DNA from: Prostheceraeus crozeri
Taxonomy: Eukaryota > Platyhelminthes > Polycladida > Euryleptidae
NCBI GenBank assembly: GCA_907163375.1
Contig: CAJQUW010014720.1
Location: 1-64,000 of the forward strand
Direction of reading: 5' to 3'
DNA: 64,000 nucleotides
Shown here one piece after another: positions 30,420 to 40,279 of this stretch. Each line of letters opens with the position of its first letter. Positions within the stretch are counted from its first letter, which is position 1. Under the pieces are notes generated by a model. The model was not told where the DNA came from and ran no database searches. It saw nothing but the letters and a program-made list of their open reading frames with translations. The position numbers were made by a program, and so were the translations under genes.

Positions 30420-32442
30420 ATGTCTGAGCCAGTCTTCTCATGGTATAAGCGGCTTTTCACTGAAAGCGAGCAAGACACGGAGAGTTTTGCTGTAATATTC
30501 CACTGACAGGGTGTTCCTTCGGGACGGCGGACGATGCCGTAGTGATAAGTGTGGCAAGGGAATGTGTCATATTTGAGACCGTAACCGCTGGGACAACTCA
30601 TGTCTCATGTTGGGCATTTGACACAGTTCTCAACGTAGCACTTTGAACGCCAATCGGTTGAGTCTTAGCTATCTTGTCATGGGTGGCCTCTAAACATCTC
30701 CATTGCAAAACGCTGGTGAATCAAGCTCTCTACGGCTTGCTATCAAGCTGCTAAAAGTCTGTCCACCTCTTACCAACTCTACAGGTTTTCATGTCTGAGC
30801 CAGCCTTCTCATGGTATAAGCGGCTTTTCACTGAAAGCGAGCAAGACACGGAGAGTTTTGCTGTAATATTCCACTGACAGGGTGTTCCTTCGGGACGGCG
30901 GACGATGCCGTAGTGATAAGTGTGGCAAGGGAATGTGTCATATTTGAGACCGTAACCGCTGGGACAACTCATGTCTCATGTTGGGCATTTGACACAGTTC
31001 TCAACGTAGCACTTTGAACGCCAATCGGTTGAGTCTTAGCTATCTTGTCATGGGTGGCCTCTAAACATCTCCATTGCAAAACGCTGGTGAATCAAGCTCT
31101 CTACGGCTTGCTATCAAGCTGATCAAAGCAATAACTTGGGATGTTTCCTCAAGGTTTTCAAGTATGCTGAGTTCAAATCTGCTATCAGATTTCAAATTGA
31201 ACTAAGACTAAGGCAGCTTTGAGGGGTTAGATCCCAGCTACTGTTCACTACCTTTGACTCGGCGTTGCTGTTACCACTTCGGGGCAGTGACAATGATGTC
31301 TTAAGCTGTAAATAGCGGTTATCGGGGAAGATCTCTCACTTCCCTAGTGATCAGTACAAGGCCTTCGGGCTGTCGACGGGATCGAGTGCCACTCACTACA
31401 CTCAAATCTATCATTCCTCACTAAGTGTAAATTACTGACTATACATTTGTCCTGCTATCAGGTTGTTTTGACTTGCTATCTAGTTGAATAGTCTCTTGCT
31501 ATCAAGAGATTCACTTCTCCTCATAAAGCACATCATCGCTGTAATACCTCCTTTGCTCGAGCGTTCCTTCGGGACGGCGGGTACTGCCGTAGAGGGATTG
31601 TGTTGCACGGGTTGTTCGTCGTTTGTTAGACCGAAACCTCTGAGCCGTTGCTCATGTTGGGCATTCGACTTCATACTCAACGTGACGCTTTCTCTCGCCA
31701 GGTCAGAGTACTTCAGCCATTCGACAAAGGTTAGTCTTTATGATATGGAGTAGAGTGAAATGTAATTCATTAGATGCCCCTTCAATGATTGCTCCCATGA
31801 TAAACGTTGATGAGACAAATGAAATGATTCTCATCTTCCTTTTTCAGTGATTGAAATCTACTAACACACTACCGTATAATCGTCCACTATGGGACAAGAC
31901 ATGATAGAGCCTCCACGCGGTTTGCCCTGGGCAGTCTTCGGACTGGCGAATACTATCATTAAGTTGAATCTGCTATCAGTCAACTTGAACGTCGCAAATG
32001 AAGTTCGGTGTAATACTTCCTTTCGACGGGCGTTCCTGTAAAGGGCGGCGGTGAAACCCGTAGCTATGTATACCGCAAGAGACATTCGGCAATGGTCAAT
32101 CTTGTTAAACCTCTCTGCGTCATGTTTGCAAGTGATTGCCTCTGTCTCAACGTAGTATGCATTCGCGCCAGGGCGACATTTAGCCAACTGTCGAAGGTTG
32201 CCTAAAACTTTCCATTGCATACGTTATGAGAACCATGAGTTCTACCTGTCTCTATCAATGAGACGAATTGATGAATGGAATGAAATGGGAGGACACTCAC
32301 GCGCCACACGCAACATAACACACTTCTCTCTTCCGTAGTCTAACAAGCTCTTTACACATGGATCGCAGTCGATTGCTATCCCTGTATCAGAAGTGTAAGC
32401 TATCTTAATTTTATCTAACACTATTTCATCTACCATTATCAT
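30420..32442 (-). repeat. Four diverged copies of a small coding cassette
   Basis: Two copies about 330 bp long and nearly identical (30420-30750 and 30790-31120), a diverged copy at 31480-31700 and a more diverged one at 31900-32220. All share the core GTTCCTTCGGGACGGCGG or a variant of it. On the minus strand the copies can be read as related peptides (for example TASSAVPKEHPV, AVPAVPKERSSKGG, TAALYRNARRKEVL). The copy at 31861-32220 has a 119-codon frame, and a further frame at 32242-32442 may be its upstream exon. This may be a family of small, possibly spliced, accessory genes or gene remnants; function unknown. Confidence 0.5.
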
Positions 32443-32586
32443 CCATATGAAATGTTATAAGAATTGCAAGTTAAACTAAGTGTGCTACTATTTCCAAATG
32501 AAAAAGTATACATGGTTAAATCATCCACTGAAGCCCCATTCAAGTAAGTCAGTATGAAAGCAAAGATAATATGAAATAAAAATTTA

Positions 32587-33036
32587 TTATGGCATGTATT
32601 TCAAAAGGTCTTCATCGTCAATATCGTCCCAGAGTCTGGCTTCACATAGATAACAAAAACAGTTCAGTTGCTTTAATCGTTCTTCCACTGCGAGCCTCAC
32701 TTTATCAATATACTCCCACTCTGCCATAGTTCGTGGCTGGGAGTTAGGGGTGTACCACTCCCATAATTGGTGGAGGAATTTCGTGCTGGTGATCTCCATC
32801 ACATCGTCAGTATCGTACTGGAGATACTTCCACCTCACGCCTGTTAAGTCGGGACACTCCTTCTCACATACACTCTCCTCTTCCTCGTCCGCTGGTAATG
32901 ATAACTTCCTGATATTGTCCAGTCGGTACACCTTCTCTACCTTCCCCTTCGTTGGAGCGTTTGGTGTAACGAGCGCCTTTGGTGTTGAGCATGGAGAAGA
33001 GAATTTTGTGTTTGGTGTTGTCGGAGGGCTTGTCAT
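32587..33036 (-). CDS. Unrecognised 149-residue Polinton 2 ORF
   Basis: Open frame diverging from the polymerase gene. The first 40 residues are rich in threonine, serine and proline (TSPPTTPNTKFSSPCSTPKA), and the rest is acidic with tryptophans (LWEWYTPNSQPRTMAEW) and a C-x2-C pair near the end (CFCYLCEARLWDDID). Its TAA stop overlaps an AATAAA, as in the protease gene of Polinton 1. No known family recognised. Confidence 0.5.
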   Translation of the reverse strand: MTSPPTTPNTKFSSPCSTPKALVTPNAPTKGKVEKVYRLDNIRKLSLPADEEEESVCEKECPDLTGVRWKYLQYDTDDVMEITSTKFLHQLWEWYTPNSQPRTMAEWEYIDKVRLAVEERLKQLNCFCYLCEARLWDDIDDEDLLKYMP

Positions 33037-33099
33037 GTTGACTGTGAATAATGACTTTGAAATGTTTTCTAATTCTTAAGCATCAACAAGCGACCAATC

Positions 33100-33180
33100 A
33101 GAATGAACAGCCAATGAATGATGAATATGAAAGTATATATGCAAAGTGACATTCGTGTCATTTCACTCTGTCTTTGAGAC
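33100..33180. promoter_or_regulatory. Divergent promoter region of Polinton 2
   Basis: Lies between the divergent 149-residue ORF and the polymerase gene. Contains GTATATATGC and the near-palindrome GTGACATTCGTGTCAT. Similar TATATA plus GTGAC/GTCAC arrangements stand ahead of Polinton 1 genes. Confidence 0.45.
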
Positions 33181-33451
33181 GTATAAGTGAAGTGTTCTCT
33201 GGCGAATTCTATATTTGAGGCGCACAAGTGAATTCCAAATTTGAGTGAAGTCTCTATCTTGTTGAAGTATCAAGCTTAAACATAATTTCGTTCAAATGGT
33301 AAGTTGAAAATTTCTTCACTCATCTCCCTCAAACGTGTGGCTAATAGCATCTTCCTCAATTTCAGGCATCAACTTCATCACCAACACCCTCCCTTCTCGA
33401 GGAAAGTTTAGAGTTGTTGAGTCAAGGTAGGTTGTAACAATACACTGAGAC

Positions 33452-36400
33452 TTGAACAGAGATGAAAGAATGATTTCTCTTTCAGGTGATACCAGTTCCA
33501 TCTCGTGCGAGTCCATATCAACATTGTCGCGGGAATGCGACGATCGGCAATGTGCTGACTGTGGACACATCTTCACGAGGAAGCGTGATCTCATCCGACA
33601 CATCAAGCGAGGTGTTTGTAGACCTAAGCCGGCATCAATCTCCGAAGGTAGGGATGATTCTGTTAACGATGTCTCCTTTTCTTGCGATTTATGCATTCAG
33701 TCTTTCGAGACACGTTTTGAACTATCTTCGCACAGACTTCAACATACACACACGAACGATACCTACACCAACGGTACCTCCTCTATCCGACTCACTGAAG
33801 TGTCCATAAATAATTTAGTGAGGAACTACCAGATGGACTCCTCAGAAACCATTGCTAACTTTGAGGAATGGTTTCATCAAAATTCATCATTGATAGAAGC
33901 GCTCTTCAACAATTTAGACAATTTTAGAATGAAGGCGCTCATCTATCTTAAAATAAAATATGTAAAAATCGACCACCATACTGGACAAATAATAGAGAGG
34001 TTGGAGTTTCACATACCCTCCTCTCCTGCAACCGAAGTTGTAGACTGTGAGTCTTGGATAAATTTTCATATCCAAGGGTTAAAATTAAATATAGATAAAT
34101 TTAACGAGCGTGATAGCGGTCTCATTTTTGACGGCATTGAGTCCGCCTTATTTAAAATCAGTTTATTAGGAAATCATAGTGGTCGAGGCTCCTTTAAACT
34201 TCCAAAAAATTTAAAAAACAAAACAGCAGTCATCAATGTCGATTGCGAATCGCAATGTTTTAAATATGCTGTCCTCTCCATTCTCCACTATAATGACATC
34301 AATGCGAATCGAAATCGCACATATAGCTATAGGCAGTGGGAGAATGAATTAAACTTCGATGACTGTAATAGTGACGATATGAAAATTAAAGATATAGAAA
34401 AATTTGAAAAATTGAACAACATTAAAATAGTTCTCCATGTTTGGGAAAAAGGATTGAAGGGTGTGCGCTACAACTCGCGTTCGAGTTGTTATGAACGTAC
34501 AGTAAACCTGTTATTAGTAAAACAGGATGATAGTGAGGAATGGCACTACTGCGGTATTCCCAAAATCTCTCGCTTATACCACCACTTAGAAAACTCTAGT
34601 AGAGAGTTATATTACTGCGACAGATGTATTCGCCACTTTAGGAGGAAAACTAAATTTGAAACTCATTATGAGTGGTGTAAGCGAGGTAAACTGCAAATGG
34701 AACGCATGCCCAAAGATAAGGAGTTTTCATATAGAGAGAATGGCGATGAACTAAGTCCTCTTCGTGTCATCTATGCTGACATCGAATGCTATATCGATGA
34801 TAACATCCATCGACCAGCAGCCATTTCCTGCTATGAAGTATGGCATGATCACTTTAGGAGTAGGCAAAATAAAATGCGCGTCTGGCAAGGTGAGGATTGT
34901 ATTTACCAATTCCTACAATTCCTCGAACAGGCTGTAAAATTTCAACAAAAGTATGATGGTGAACTCTATCGCAGATCATTGCATATGACAGCAGATGATC
35001 AAGCAAAATTTGATAGTTGCAACGTTTGCCCCAAATGTAGGAAAACATTTGACGATGATAAGATTAAGAAAGTCCGCGACCATGATCACATCACTGGTAA
35101 ATTTAGAAACGCACTCTGTTCAAAATGTAATTTTTCGCTGAGGATGAAGCGGCGTACATTACCCGTCATTTTCCATAATTTCAAGGGCTATGACAGCCAT
35201 ATGATAATAAAAGGAGGTTTAGGTCAAATGAAAGAGTGGAAGCTTGATGTAATAGCACAAACGAGAGAGAAGTTTATGGCCATGACAGCAAAAGTGCCTG
35301 TCGATAAAAATAAAGAAAATAAGACGGTCTATTTTGATATAAAATTTTTAGATTCCTACCAATTTATGACTGCATCACTGGCCTCTCTCGTGCAAAATCT
35401 AAAGTCTCTTCCACTAACACAAAATCTTAAGAAACAATATCCAAATCTAACCGATGAAGTCATCACACGGAAAGGAGTCTTTCCATATGCATATTTTGAT
35501 GCAATTAGTAAACTCGGCGAGACTTCTCTTCCGCCCATAGATAAATTTAAAAATGATTTGACCGGCGCAGAATGTAAGACCGAAGATTATGATCATGCAC
35601 AAGATGCATGGATAAAATTTGACTGCCATACATTTGGTGAATATATGATTGCCTACCTTAAGTTAGATGTATTTTTGCTGGCTGATGTATTTCAGGAGTT
35701 TCGACGAGTGGCATTAGAAGAAGATAAGTTAGATCCCGTCCACTTTGTCAGTCTGCCAGCCATGTCATTTAAGTCTGCTCTTAAAATGACTGGTGAGACC
35801 ATTCATCTCTTACAAGATCCAGAGATGTATAATTTATTTGAGCGAGGAATTCGCGGTGGTCTCACATTTGTAAATAAACATAGGTTAAAATCAAAATTAG
35901 TAGGCGATGATCAGACTCATCTTAAGTATTATGATCAAAATAATTTGTATGGTAGTTCATTATCCAAACCGCTACCTCACTCTGAGTTTAGCTGGTTAGA
36001 TGATAGTGAAATTCAACATTTCTCCAACCCTTCTAACATACTAGCAATTCCAGATGAAGGTGATTGGGGATATTATTTTGAGATAGATCTAATCTATCCA
36101 AATAATATTAAACATAAAACCGTAGATTTTCCACTCGCACCCGAATCAGGTGAAGTAACCAAAGATATGTTTTCCGACTTTATGAAACAATTTCATAAAG
36201 ATTTAGAATCATGCGGTCAACCCGACTATAAGCCTTGCCGCAAACTTTTACTCACCCAGTATGATAAGGAAAACTATCTAGTCCACTTTAGCATCTTAAA
36301 ATTTTATTTAGAAATGGGTATGATTTTAAAAAGAGATCACCGCATTATTAAATTTAGACAGAAAGCCTTCCTCAAACCATATATTGATAGCAACAGCCAG

Positions 36401-37282
36401 AAACGTGCACTAGCCCAAAATAATTTTGAAAAAGATTTTTATAAATATAAGAACAACAGTCTATTTGGTAAGACGATGGAGGATGTTAGAAAGCGCGTAA
36501 ACTACAAACTAGTTAATGATGATCAAAAGTATCACAAATTGACCTCATCACCTCTATTCATCGATAGAGACATTATCGATGAGGACCTTGTAGGTGTTAA
36601 AATGATAAAATCTGAAGTTGAGTTGTGCAAGCCCATCTATATTGGTCAAGTTGTACTAGATTACTCCAAGCTTGAAATGTATCAACTCTTCTATAAAATA
36701 CTAAAACCGTGTCCTCTCGTAAAAGAGGTTCGTTTGTTGGGTGGTGACACAGATAGTTTCTTCTTAGGTATTACCACTCAAAAAGATTTAAATTTTAATG
36801 AAGTAGGAAAATCTTTAGAAAGATATTTTGATACATCAAATTATCCTACTGATCATCCACTATACTCCATCAAAAATAAGGCCAAACTTGGTTGTTTTAA
36901 GGATGAGACAGCAGGGAAGGAGATAGCTGAAATGATTCTCCTCCGCCCTAAAATGTATTCTATGAAATTAAAGGATAGTGATGATAGCATTAAGCGCGCT
37001 AAAGGCATATCAAGATCATTGGTCTCTAACATGAAATATAAAAATTTCAAGGGAGCCTATAGAAATAAAAATATAACGTTTGTCAATATGACAATTTTAA
37101 AATCTAAGTCGCATGAGATCAAAACTCATACTTTTAGGAAACGGGCGCTTTCAGCATGGCAGGATAAGAGGTGCTGGCTAGAACACAACATATCTCTTCC
37201 ACATGGACATCCTGACACAAACATACCACCACCCAAAAGAATTAAACTCACACTACCACATTCAGGAGACGTCTTAGCATAA
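33452..37282 (+). CDS. Protein-primed DNA polymerase B of Polinton 2
   Basis: A long open frame of 1276 codons. Two C2H2-like fingers come first (CADCGHIFTRKRDLIRH near 34 and CDLCIQSFETRFELSSH near 79), then a conserved Polinton domain (residues 130-310) and a Cys/His motif with VRDHDHITGKFRNA near 540. Exonuclease motifs are YADIECYI (about 441), FHNFKGYDSHM (about 574) and LKLDVFLLADVF (about 736). Polymerase motifs are YYDQNNLYG (about 826), KNNSLFGKTMED (about 1000), GGDTDSFFL (about 1096) and PKMYSMK (about 1167). It replicates the element from a protein primer. The frame opens with a non-ATG codon, and a short leader intron may supply the start. The body of the frame looks whole. Confidence 0.9.
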   Translation: MNRDERMISLSGDTSSISCESISTLSRECDDRQCADCGHIFTRKRDLIRHIKRGVCRPKPASISEGRDDSVNDVSFSCDLCIQSFETRFELSSHRLQHTHTNDTYTNGTSSIRLTEVSINNLVRNYQMDSSETIANFEEWFHQNSSLIEALFNNLDNFRMKALIYLKIKYVKIDHHTGQIIERLEFHIPSSPATEVVDCESWINFHIQGLKLNIDKFNERDSGLIFDGIESALFKISLLGNHSGRGSFKLPKNLKNKTAVINVDCESQCFKYAVLSILHYNDINANRNRTYSYRQWENELNFDDCNSDDMKIKDIEKFEKLNNIKIVLHVWEKGLKGVRYNSRSSCYERTVNLLLVKQDDSEEWHYCGIPKISRLYHHLENSSRELYYCDRCIRHFRRKTKFETHYEWCKRGKLQMERMPKDKEFSYRENGDELSPLRVIYADIECYIDDNIHRPAAISCYEVWHDHFRSRQNKMRVWQGEDCIYQFLQFLEQAVKFQQKYDGELYRRSLHMTADDQAKFDSCNVCPKCRKTFDDDKIKKVRDHDHITGKFRNALCSKCNFSLRMKRRTLPVIFHNFKGYDSHMIIKGGLGQMKEWKLDVIAQTREKFMAMTAKVPVDKNKENKTVYFDIKFLDSYQFMTASLASLVQNLKSLPLTQNLKKQYPNLTDEVITRKGVFPYAYFDAISKLGETSLPPIDKFKNDLTGAECKTEDYDHAQDAWIKFDCHTFGEYMIAYLKLDVFLLADVFQEFRRVALEEDKLDPVHFVSLPAMSFKSALKMTGETIHLLQDPEMYNLFERGIRGGLTFVNKHRLKSKLVGDDQTHLKYYDQNNLYGSSLSKPLPHSEFSWLDDSEIQHFSNPSNILAIPDEGDWGYYFEIDLIYPNNIKHKTVDFPLAPESGEVTKDMFSDFMKQFHKDLESCGQPDYKPCRKLLLTQYDKENYLVHFSILKFYLEMGMILKRDHRIIKFRQKAFLKPYIDSNSQKRALAQNNFEKDFYKYKNNSLFGKTMEDVRKRVNYKLVNDDQKYHKLTSSPLFIDRDIIDEDLVGVKMIKSEVELCKPIYIGQVVLDYSKLEMYQLFYKILKPCPLVKEVRLLGGDTDSFFLGITTQKDLNFNEVGKSLERYFDTSNYPTDHPLYSIKNKAKLGCFKDETAGKEIAEMILLRPKMYSMKLKDSDDSIKRAKGISRSLVSNMKYKNFKGAYRNKNITFVNMTILKSKSHEIKTHTFRKRALSAWQDKRCWLEHNISLPHGHPDTNIPPPKRIKLTLPHSGDVLA

Positions 37283-37289
37283 TCATCCT

Positions 37290-37870
37290 TAACTTAGTAT
37301 TTTGATGTTGATTTCTGTAGATAAACATTGTTGTTTTATGTATCGCATGAGATTGTTTTTTCCTTGTGAATATGTGTCCACATCTGTACATTCCCCATGT
37401 GATGACTTTTCCACTGAAAGACATTTTTCCTATCCCTGTATATTTCCACCCTTCACGAAGTAAAAAGACTTTTTGTATATAGCAATGTTTATTGAAGTGC
37501 GCTCATGTATATATTTTCAGTGGATGTTGTATAAAGTCTATTGCTTCACATTCATGTACATATTTCAATAAATGTTGTATAAAGACTTCACTTTGTTTTC
37601 CGAAACACTAACGTTATGAGGGATTTAGTATCTTTCACGTGGATGCACTCTTGTAAACCATTGGTAATTTTGATAGCAATAGAGGGTATAGTTTGTTTGA
37701 CGACGGGATGATAGAAAATAGATTCAAACATCTTCTCGACTATTCCATATGAAGCGTCTTTATCATGAATGAAATCACGTAAAATCACGTACATCGCTCC
37801 ATCATGACATTTATTCGTCGTGAGTTCATCGCCCTACTATGCAAATCTTAATCAGACATGACTACCACAC
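37290..37870. other. No convincing gene; 3' region of polymerase
   Basis: Contains several AATAAA or similar signals near 37500-37575 in a partly repeated stretch (TGTATATATTT with ATAAATGTTGTATAAAG). A 68-codon minus-strand frame at 37588-37794 could not be assigned. Confidence 0.5.
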
Positions 37871-37873
37871 ATC

Positions 37874-38206
37874 ATGAGTTGGAAATTAGATTCCCTACAA
37901 CGTATTGAAACGGATCATGATCGAAACGTCTATTTCAAAGATTCAACTGGAAATGTGAGAAGGGAGTTTGCTTTATCTTATCGTCATTTTCAATCTATAC
38001 ATCATATCATGAAGGACTTGAAATACTTCTATATGAAAAGACATTCACGTATTGGAAATCGCATCTGGCTGCGCGTCAACAATCGGCGAATTCAACTCTA
38101 TCATTCCCAACTTCATACTAACTTCACATTTCATCAAGGTAGTTGGGAAAAGTATAAAAGGAAGGTACATCGCGGAATTGTAAAGGTGAGAAGCTTTGTA
38201 TGCTGA
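37874..38206 (+). CDS. Small Polinton accessory protein with W-K-L and I-W motifs
   Basis: A 110-residue frame with SWKLDSLQR at the start, GNRIWLRVNNRRIQLYH in the middle and FHQGSWEKYKRKVHRG near the end. The same motif order occurs after the polymerase in Polinton 1 (4291-4645), which supports a real conserved gene. It is basic and has no membrane segment. The last W-E-x-Y block faintly resembles PC4-type coactivators, but this is unproven. It runs into the convergent capsid remnant at its 3' end. Confidence 0.5.
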   Translation: MSWKLDSLQRIETDHDRNVYFKDSTGNVRREFALSYRHFQSIHHIMKDLKYFYMKRHSRIGNRIWLRVNNRRIQLYHSQLHTNFTFHQGSWEKYKRKVHRGIVKVRSFVC

Positions 38207-38739
38207 ACGGGGTAAATGGCATTTTGGCGGTTAAGGCCTTCAGCATGCCCTCTAATGACACTTGGATTCGGTACTACTCGACGAATGTAAAGTGCAATAT
38301 CTTCCACATGAATTCTAAAATTGTCAACTTTAGCAAATGCATTCAGCGCAAATTCCGGCTTATTCAATGTCAGCTTGAGTCGCATGCTGGTATTACACAG
38401 TAAAAACTTTGACTGTCTAAAGAAGTCTAAATTCAGCGGACCATATAGCTGACATACTTTACTATCTTTAATCATAGCAGATCGCTTTACAAAGCCACTG
38501 TTTGTTTCAACATCAAATTTTCCTGCTTTATCTCTATACCATCCCATGGCTTCCATATGACTTTTTTGTGCTGCTGGATGAAACTGTGATACATGATTGA
38601 AATATGATTTATAGGGATAATCGCTTTGACCACCTTCCACCTGCTGCTCTCCAATCGTTAGAGAAACATCGCGAAGTAATGTAGTCAATGGTAAATGACC
38701 TTTTATGGTGTGCTGCGCGAGTGAACATATCTGTAACAT
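38134..38739 (-). pseudogene. Major capsid protein remnant of Polinton 2
   Basis: Clear relative of the Polinton 1 capsid protein: VEGGQSDYPYKSYFNHVSQF, GPLNLDFFRQSKFLLCN, LNKPEFALNAFAKV and NPSVIRGHAEGLNRQNAIYP match in order. Only the central part of the protein is represented. Fossil, broken. Confidence 0.8.
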
Positions 38740-39070
38740 CTTTTGAATTCTTACTTTCTTTTAATAAATCATCCAATACAACAACATCATTAGACTGAAG
38801 TTTATCCACTGCAATAATTCTTTCATGTCGAATAAAGTTGCGACTTTGCAATTCCTGAAACAGCGACGGTTGATAAATACCATAACACCAAATCACTCGA
38901 TTGATAGGTTCCTTAAACAACTCCCTTCTTTTATCCAATAAATTCAGCGTGAAAACAGTTTTACCTGCATGAGATGGACCTGATACAGTCAGAACTTTAT
39001 CACATTGAAGTCTGAAATCCATTTTATTACTTTGAGACTCAACATTTGCATAATTAACGCTTAGAGCCAA
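38609..39070 (-). pseudogene. Packaging ATPase remnant of Polinton 2
   Basis: Walker A GPSHAGKT and Walker B VVVLDDLLKES are present and align with the Polinton 1 ATPase, including RVIWCYGIYQPSLFQEL against RVKWYYGIFQPQLHSAL. The carboxy-terminal part is not present. Fossil, broken. Confidence 0.8.
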
Positions 39071-39404
39071 AGATATTTTCCAATAGGTTGCCCACGGCAG
39101 GAGCTATCATTGGAAGTATTGCTGAAAGGAAACCGCCCTTTTGTGTTAGAGTTTTCCTCTTTCTTTGAAGGGCGACTTTAGGATTGGAGATGAAACGCAA
39201 TTTCGTAGCATATCGCTTAAGTAACTTTCGTTGTTTTGGCGCTAATTTCTTCGTCCTCAACTTCCTCACATGAGAAATAATTTCACAAATGAATTTATCG
39301 TTAGCATGTCGTATAGCATTGTATCGCTGATTTGCTTTCATTCGTCGGAGAGCTTGAATGGCTGAAGAAAACTTTGAAGACTTTTGACTTTTACGTTTCG
39401 CCAT
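39054..39404 (-). CDS. Small basic protein with QKGGFL motif
   Basis: A 116-residue counterpart of the 130-residue protein at 12877-13269: basic amino half (AKRKSQKSSKFSSAIQALRR), then TLTQKGGFLSAILPMIAPAV and a short hydrophobic helix at the end. In Polintons this type is usually regarded as a minor virion component. The frame looks whole. Confidence 0.6.
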   Translation of the reverse strand: MAKRKSQKSSKFSSAIQALRRMKANQRYNAIRHANDKFICEIISHVRKLRTKKLAPKQRKLLKRYATKLRFISNPKVALQRKRKTLTQKGGFLSAILPMIAPAVGNLLENIFGSKR

Positions 39405-39455
39405 TTTCCGTGTTAGTCTTTGCTAAAACCTATCTTTACCACATTTGTATAGGTA

Positions 39456-39623
39456 CTAACTATTGCGACATAAGTGACACTCGAAATGAGCAATATCACA
39501 GTGGTTACATTGGCAAAGTTGAATGCAATTACGTATGAAACAGCGTTGACAAAAAGCATGCTTACATCTCTTGAAGATGCGCTTTTCATTTCCATCCTTT
39601 CGCTTACATACATCGCAACACAT
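39456..39623 (-). CDS. 55-residue micro-RING protein
   Basis: Very short frame starting MCCDVCKRKD. It has a complete C3HC4 RING spacing: C3, C6, C20, H22, C25, C28, C39 and C42, with further cysteines at 33, 37, 49 and 52. There is almost nothing outside the RING. Likely a zinc-binding ubiquitin-ligase module or an inhibitor of one; function is inferred only from the motif. It lies among the leftward Polinton 2 genes and pairs with a second micro-RING at 40862-40987. Confidence 0.5.
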   Translation of the reverse strand: MCCDVCKRKDGNEKRIFKRCKHAFCQRCFIRNCIQLCQCNHCDIAHFECHLCRNS

Positions 39624-39781
39624 AGTTTCACCGTTACTGATGTCTATAGCAAGTTTTTTTCAAGATATGAATTTGCTAGCCTTTTCTAAATAATAGACGC
39701 ATGTACAGAAGGAATATACTTCGAGAGTGAGCAGACATAGCTCGAAAACCAGTTGTGCTACAATCAAGTACCACTGCATTT

Positions 39782-40192
39782 TCAATTTTTCTTTATGGAA
39801 AGTTGAATGTGAATATCTGAAATCGCTTCAATCACTAGACTGCTACCATGATGGTTAAATGCGTTAAGACGTTCAGCAATTTTTATCATATGCCTTTTAA
39901 AAAATTCTTGGGGGTGATCTACCACTTCCATTGAATAAGAATCAAAATGGAAAGAGCGACTTTCCACCTCTTCCTTTCCAAAATGACTAAACTTAATTTT
40001 CGCAACTAATCGCGCCATGATAATGCTATCAGAGAATGTATTCATTAACTCTAGAAATAGAGTGCTAGCATCATTGACCACTGCTTCGATGTCGGTCTCA
40101 TCTTTATGAAATTTTATCACATAATCTTGAACAGCTCCTTTTAAACTTTGCCTATGAAAACGTAATGTTCCGCAGTCGTTTGAGAAAAACAT
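39782..40192 (-). CDS. Free-standing copy of the polymerase N-terminal domain
   Basis: A 136-residue frame that resembles residues of roughly 128-230 of the Polinton 2 polymerase ORF. Matching landmarks in order: ARLVAKIKFS against ALIYLKIKYV, RSFHFDSYSMEVVD against LEFHIPSSPATEVVD, HMIKIAERLNAFNHHGSSLV against HIQGLKLNIDKFNERDSGLI, and IQLS against FKIS. This domain is thus present both fused to the polymerase and alone. Its function is unknown; the fused position suggests a part in replication initiation. Confidence 0.5.
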   Translation of the reverse strand: MFFSNDCGTLRFHRQSLKGAVQDYVIKFHKDETDIEAVVNDASTLFLELMNTFSDSIIMARLVAKIKFSHFGKEEVESRSFHFDSYSMEVVDHPQEFFKRHMIKIAERLNAFNHHGSSLVIEAISDIHIQLSIKKN

Positions 40193-40279
40193 GATCGCCC
40201 TTTATCTCACCCATCCATTGCATGAAAACAACAACTCTTCTCATAGTAACATTTATTGAATAACGGTAACAAGCATGCA

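Noticed and set aside
30332-30972. Cysteine-rich secreted peptides starting MSCPSGYG in the cassette repeats
   Set aside because: The two copies are near-identical DNA duplicates, and the more diverged copies keep a different frame, which is the likelier coding frame.
38134-39070. A fused capsid-ATPase gene in Polinton 2
   Set aside because: The two lie in different frames and are remnants of separate genes in a broken element.
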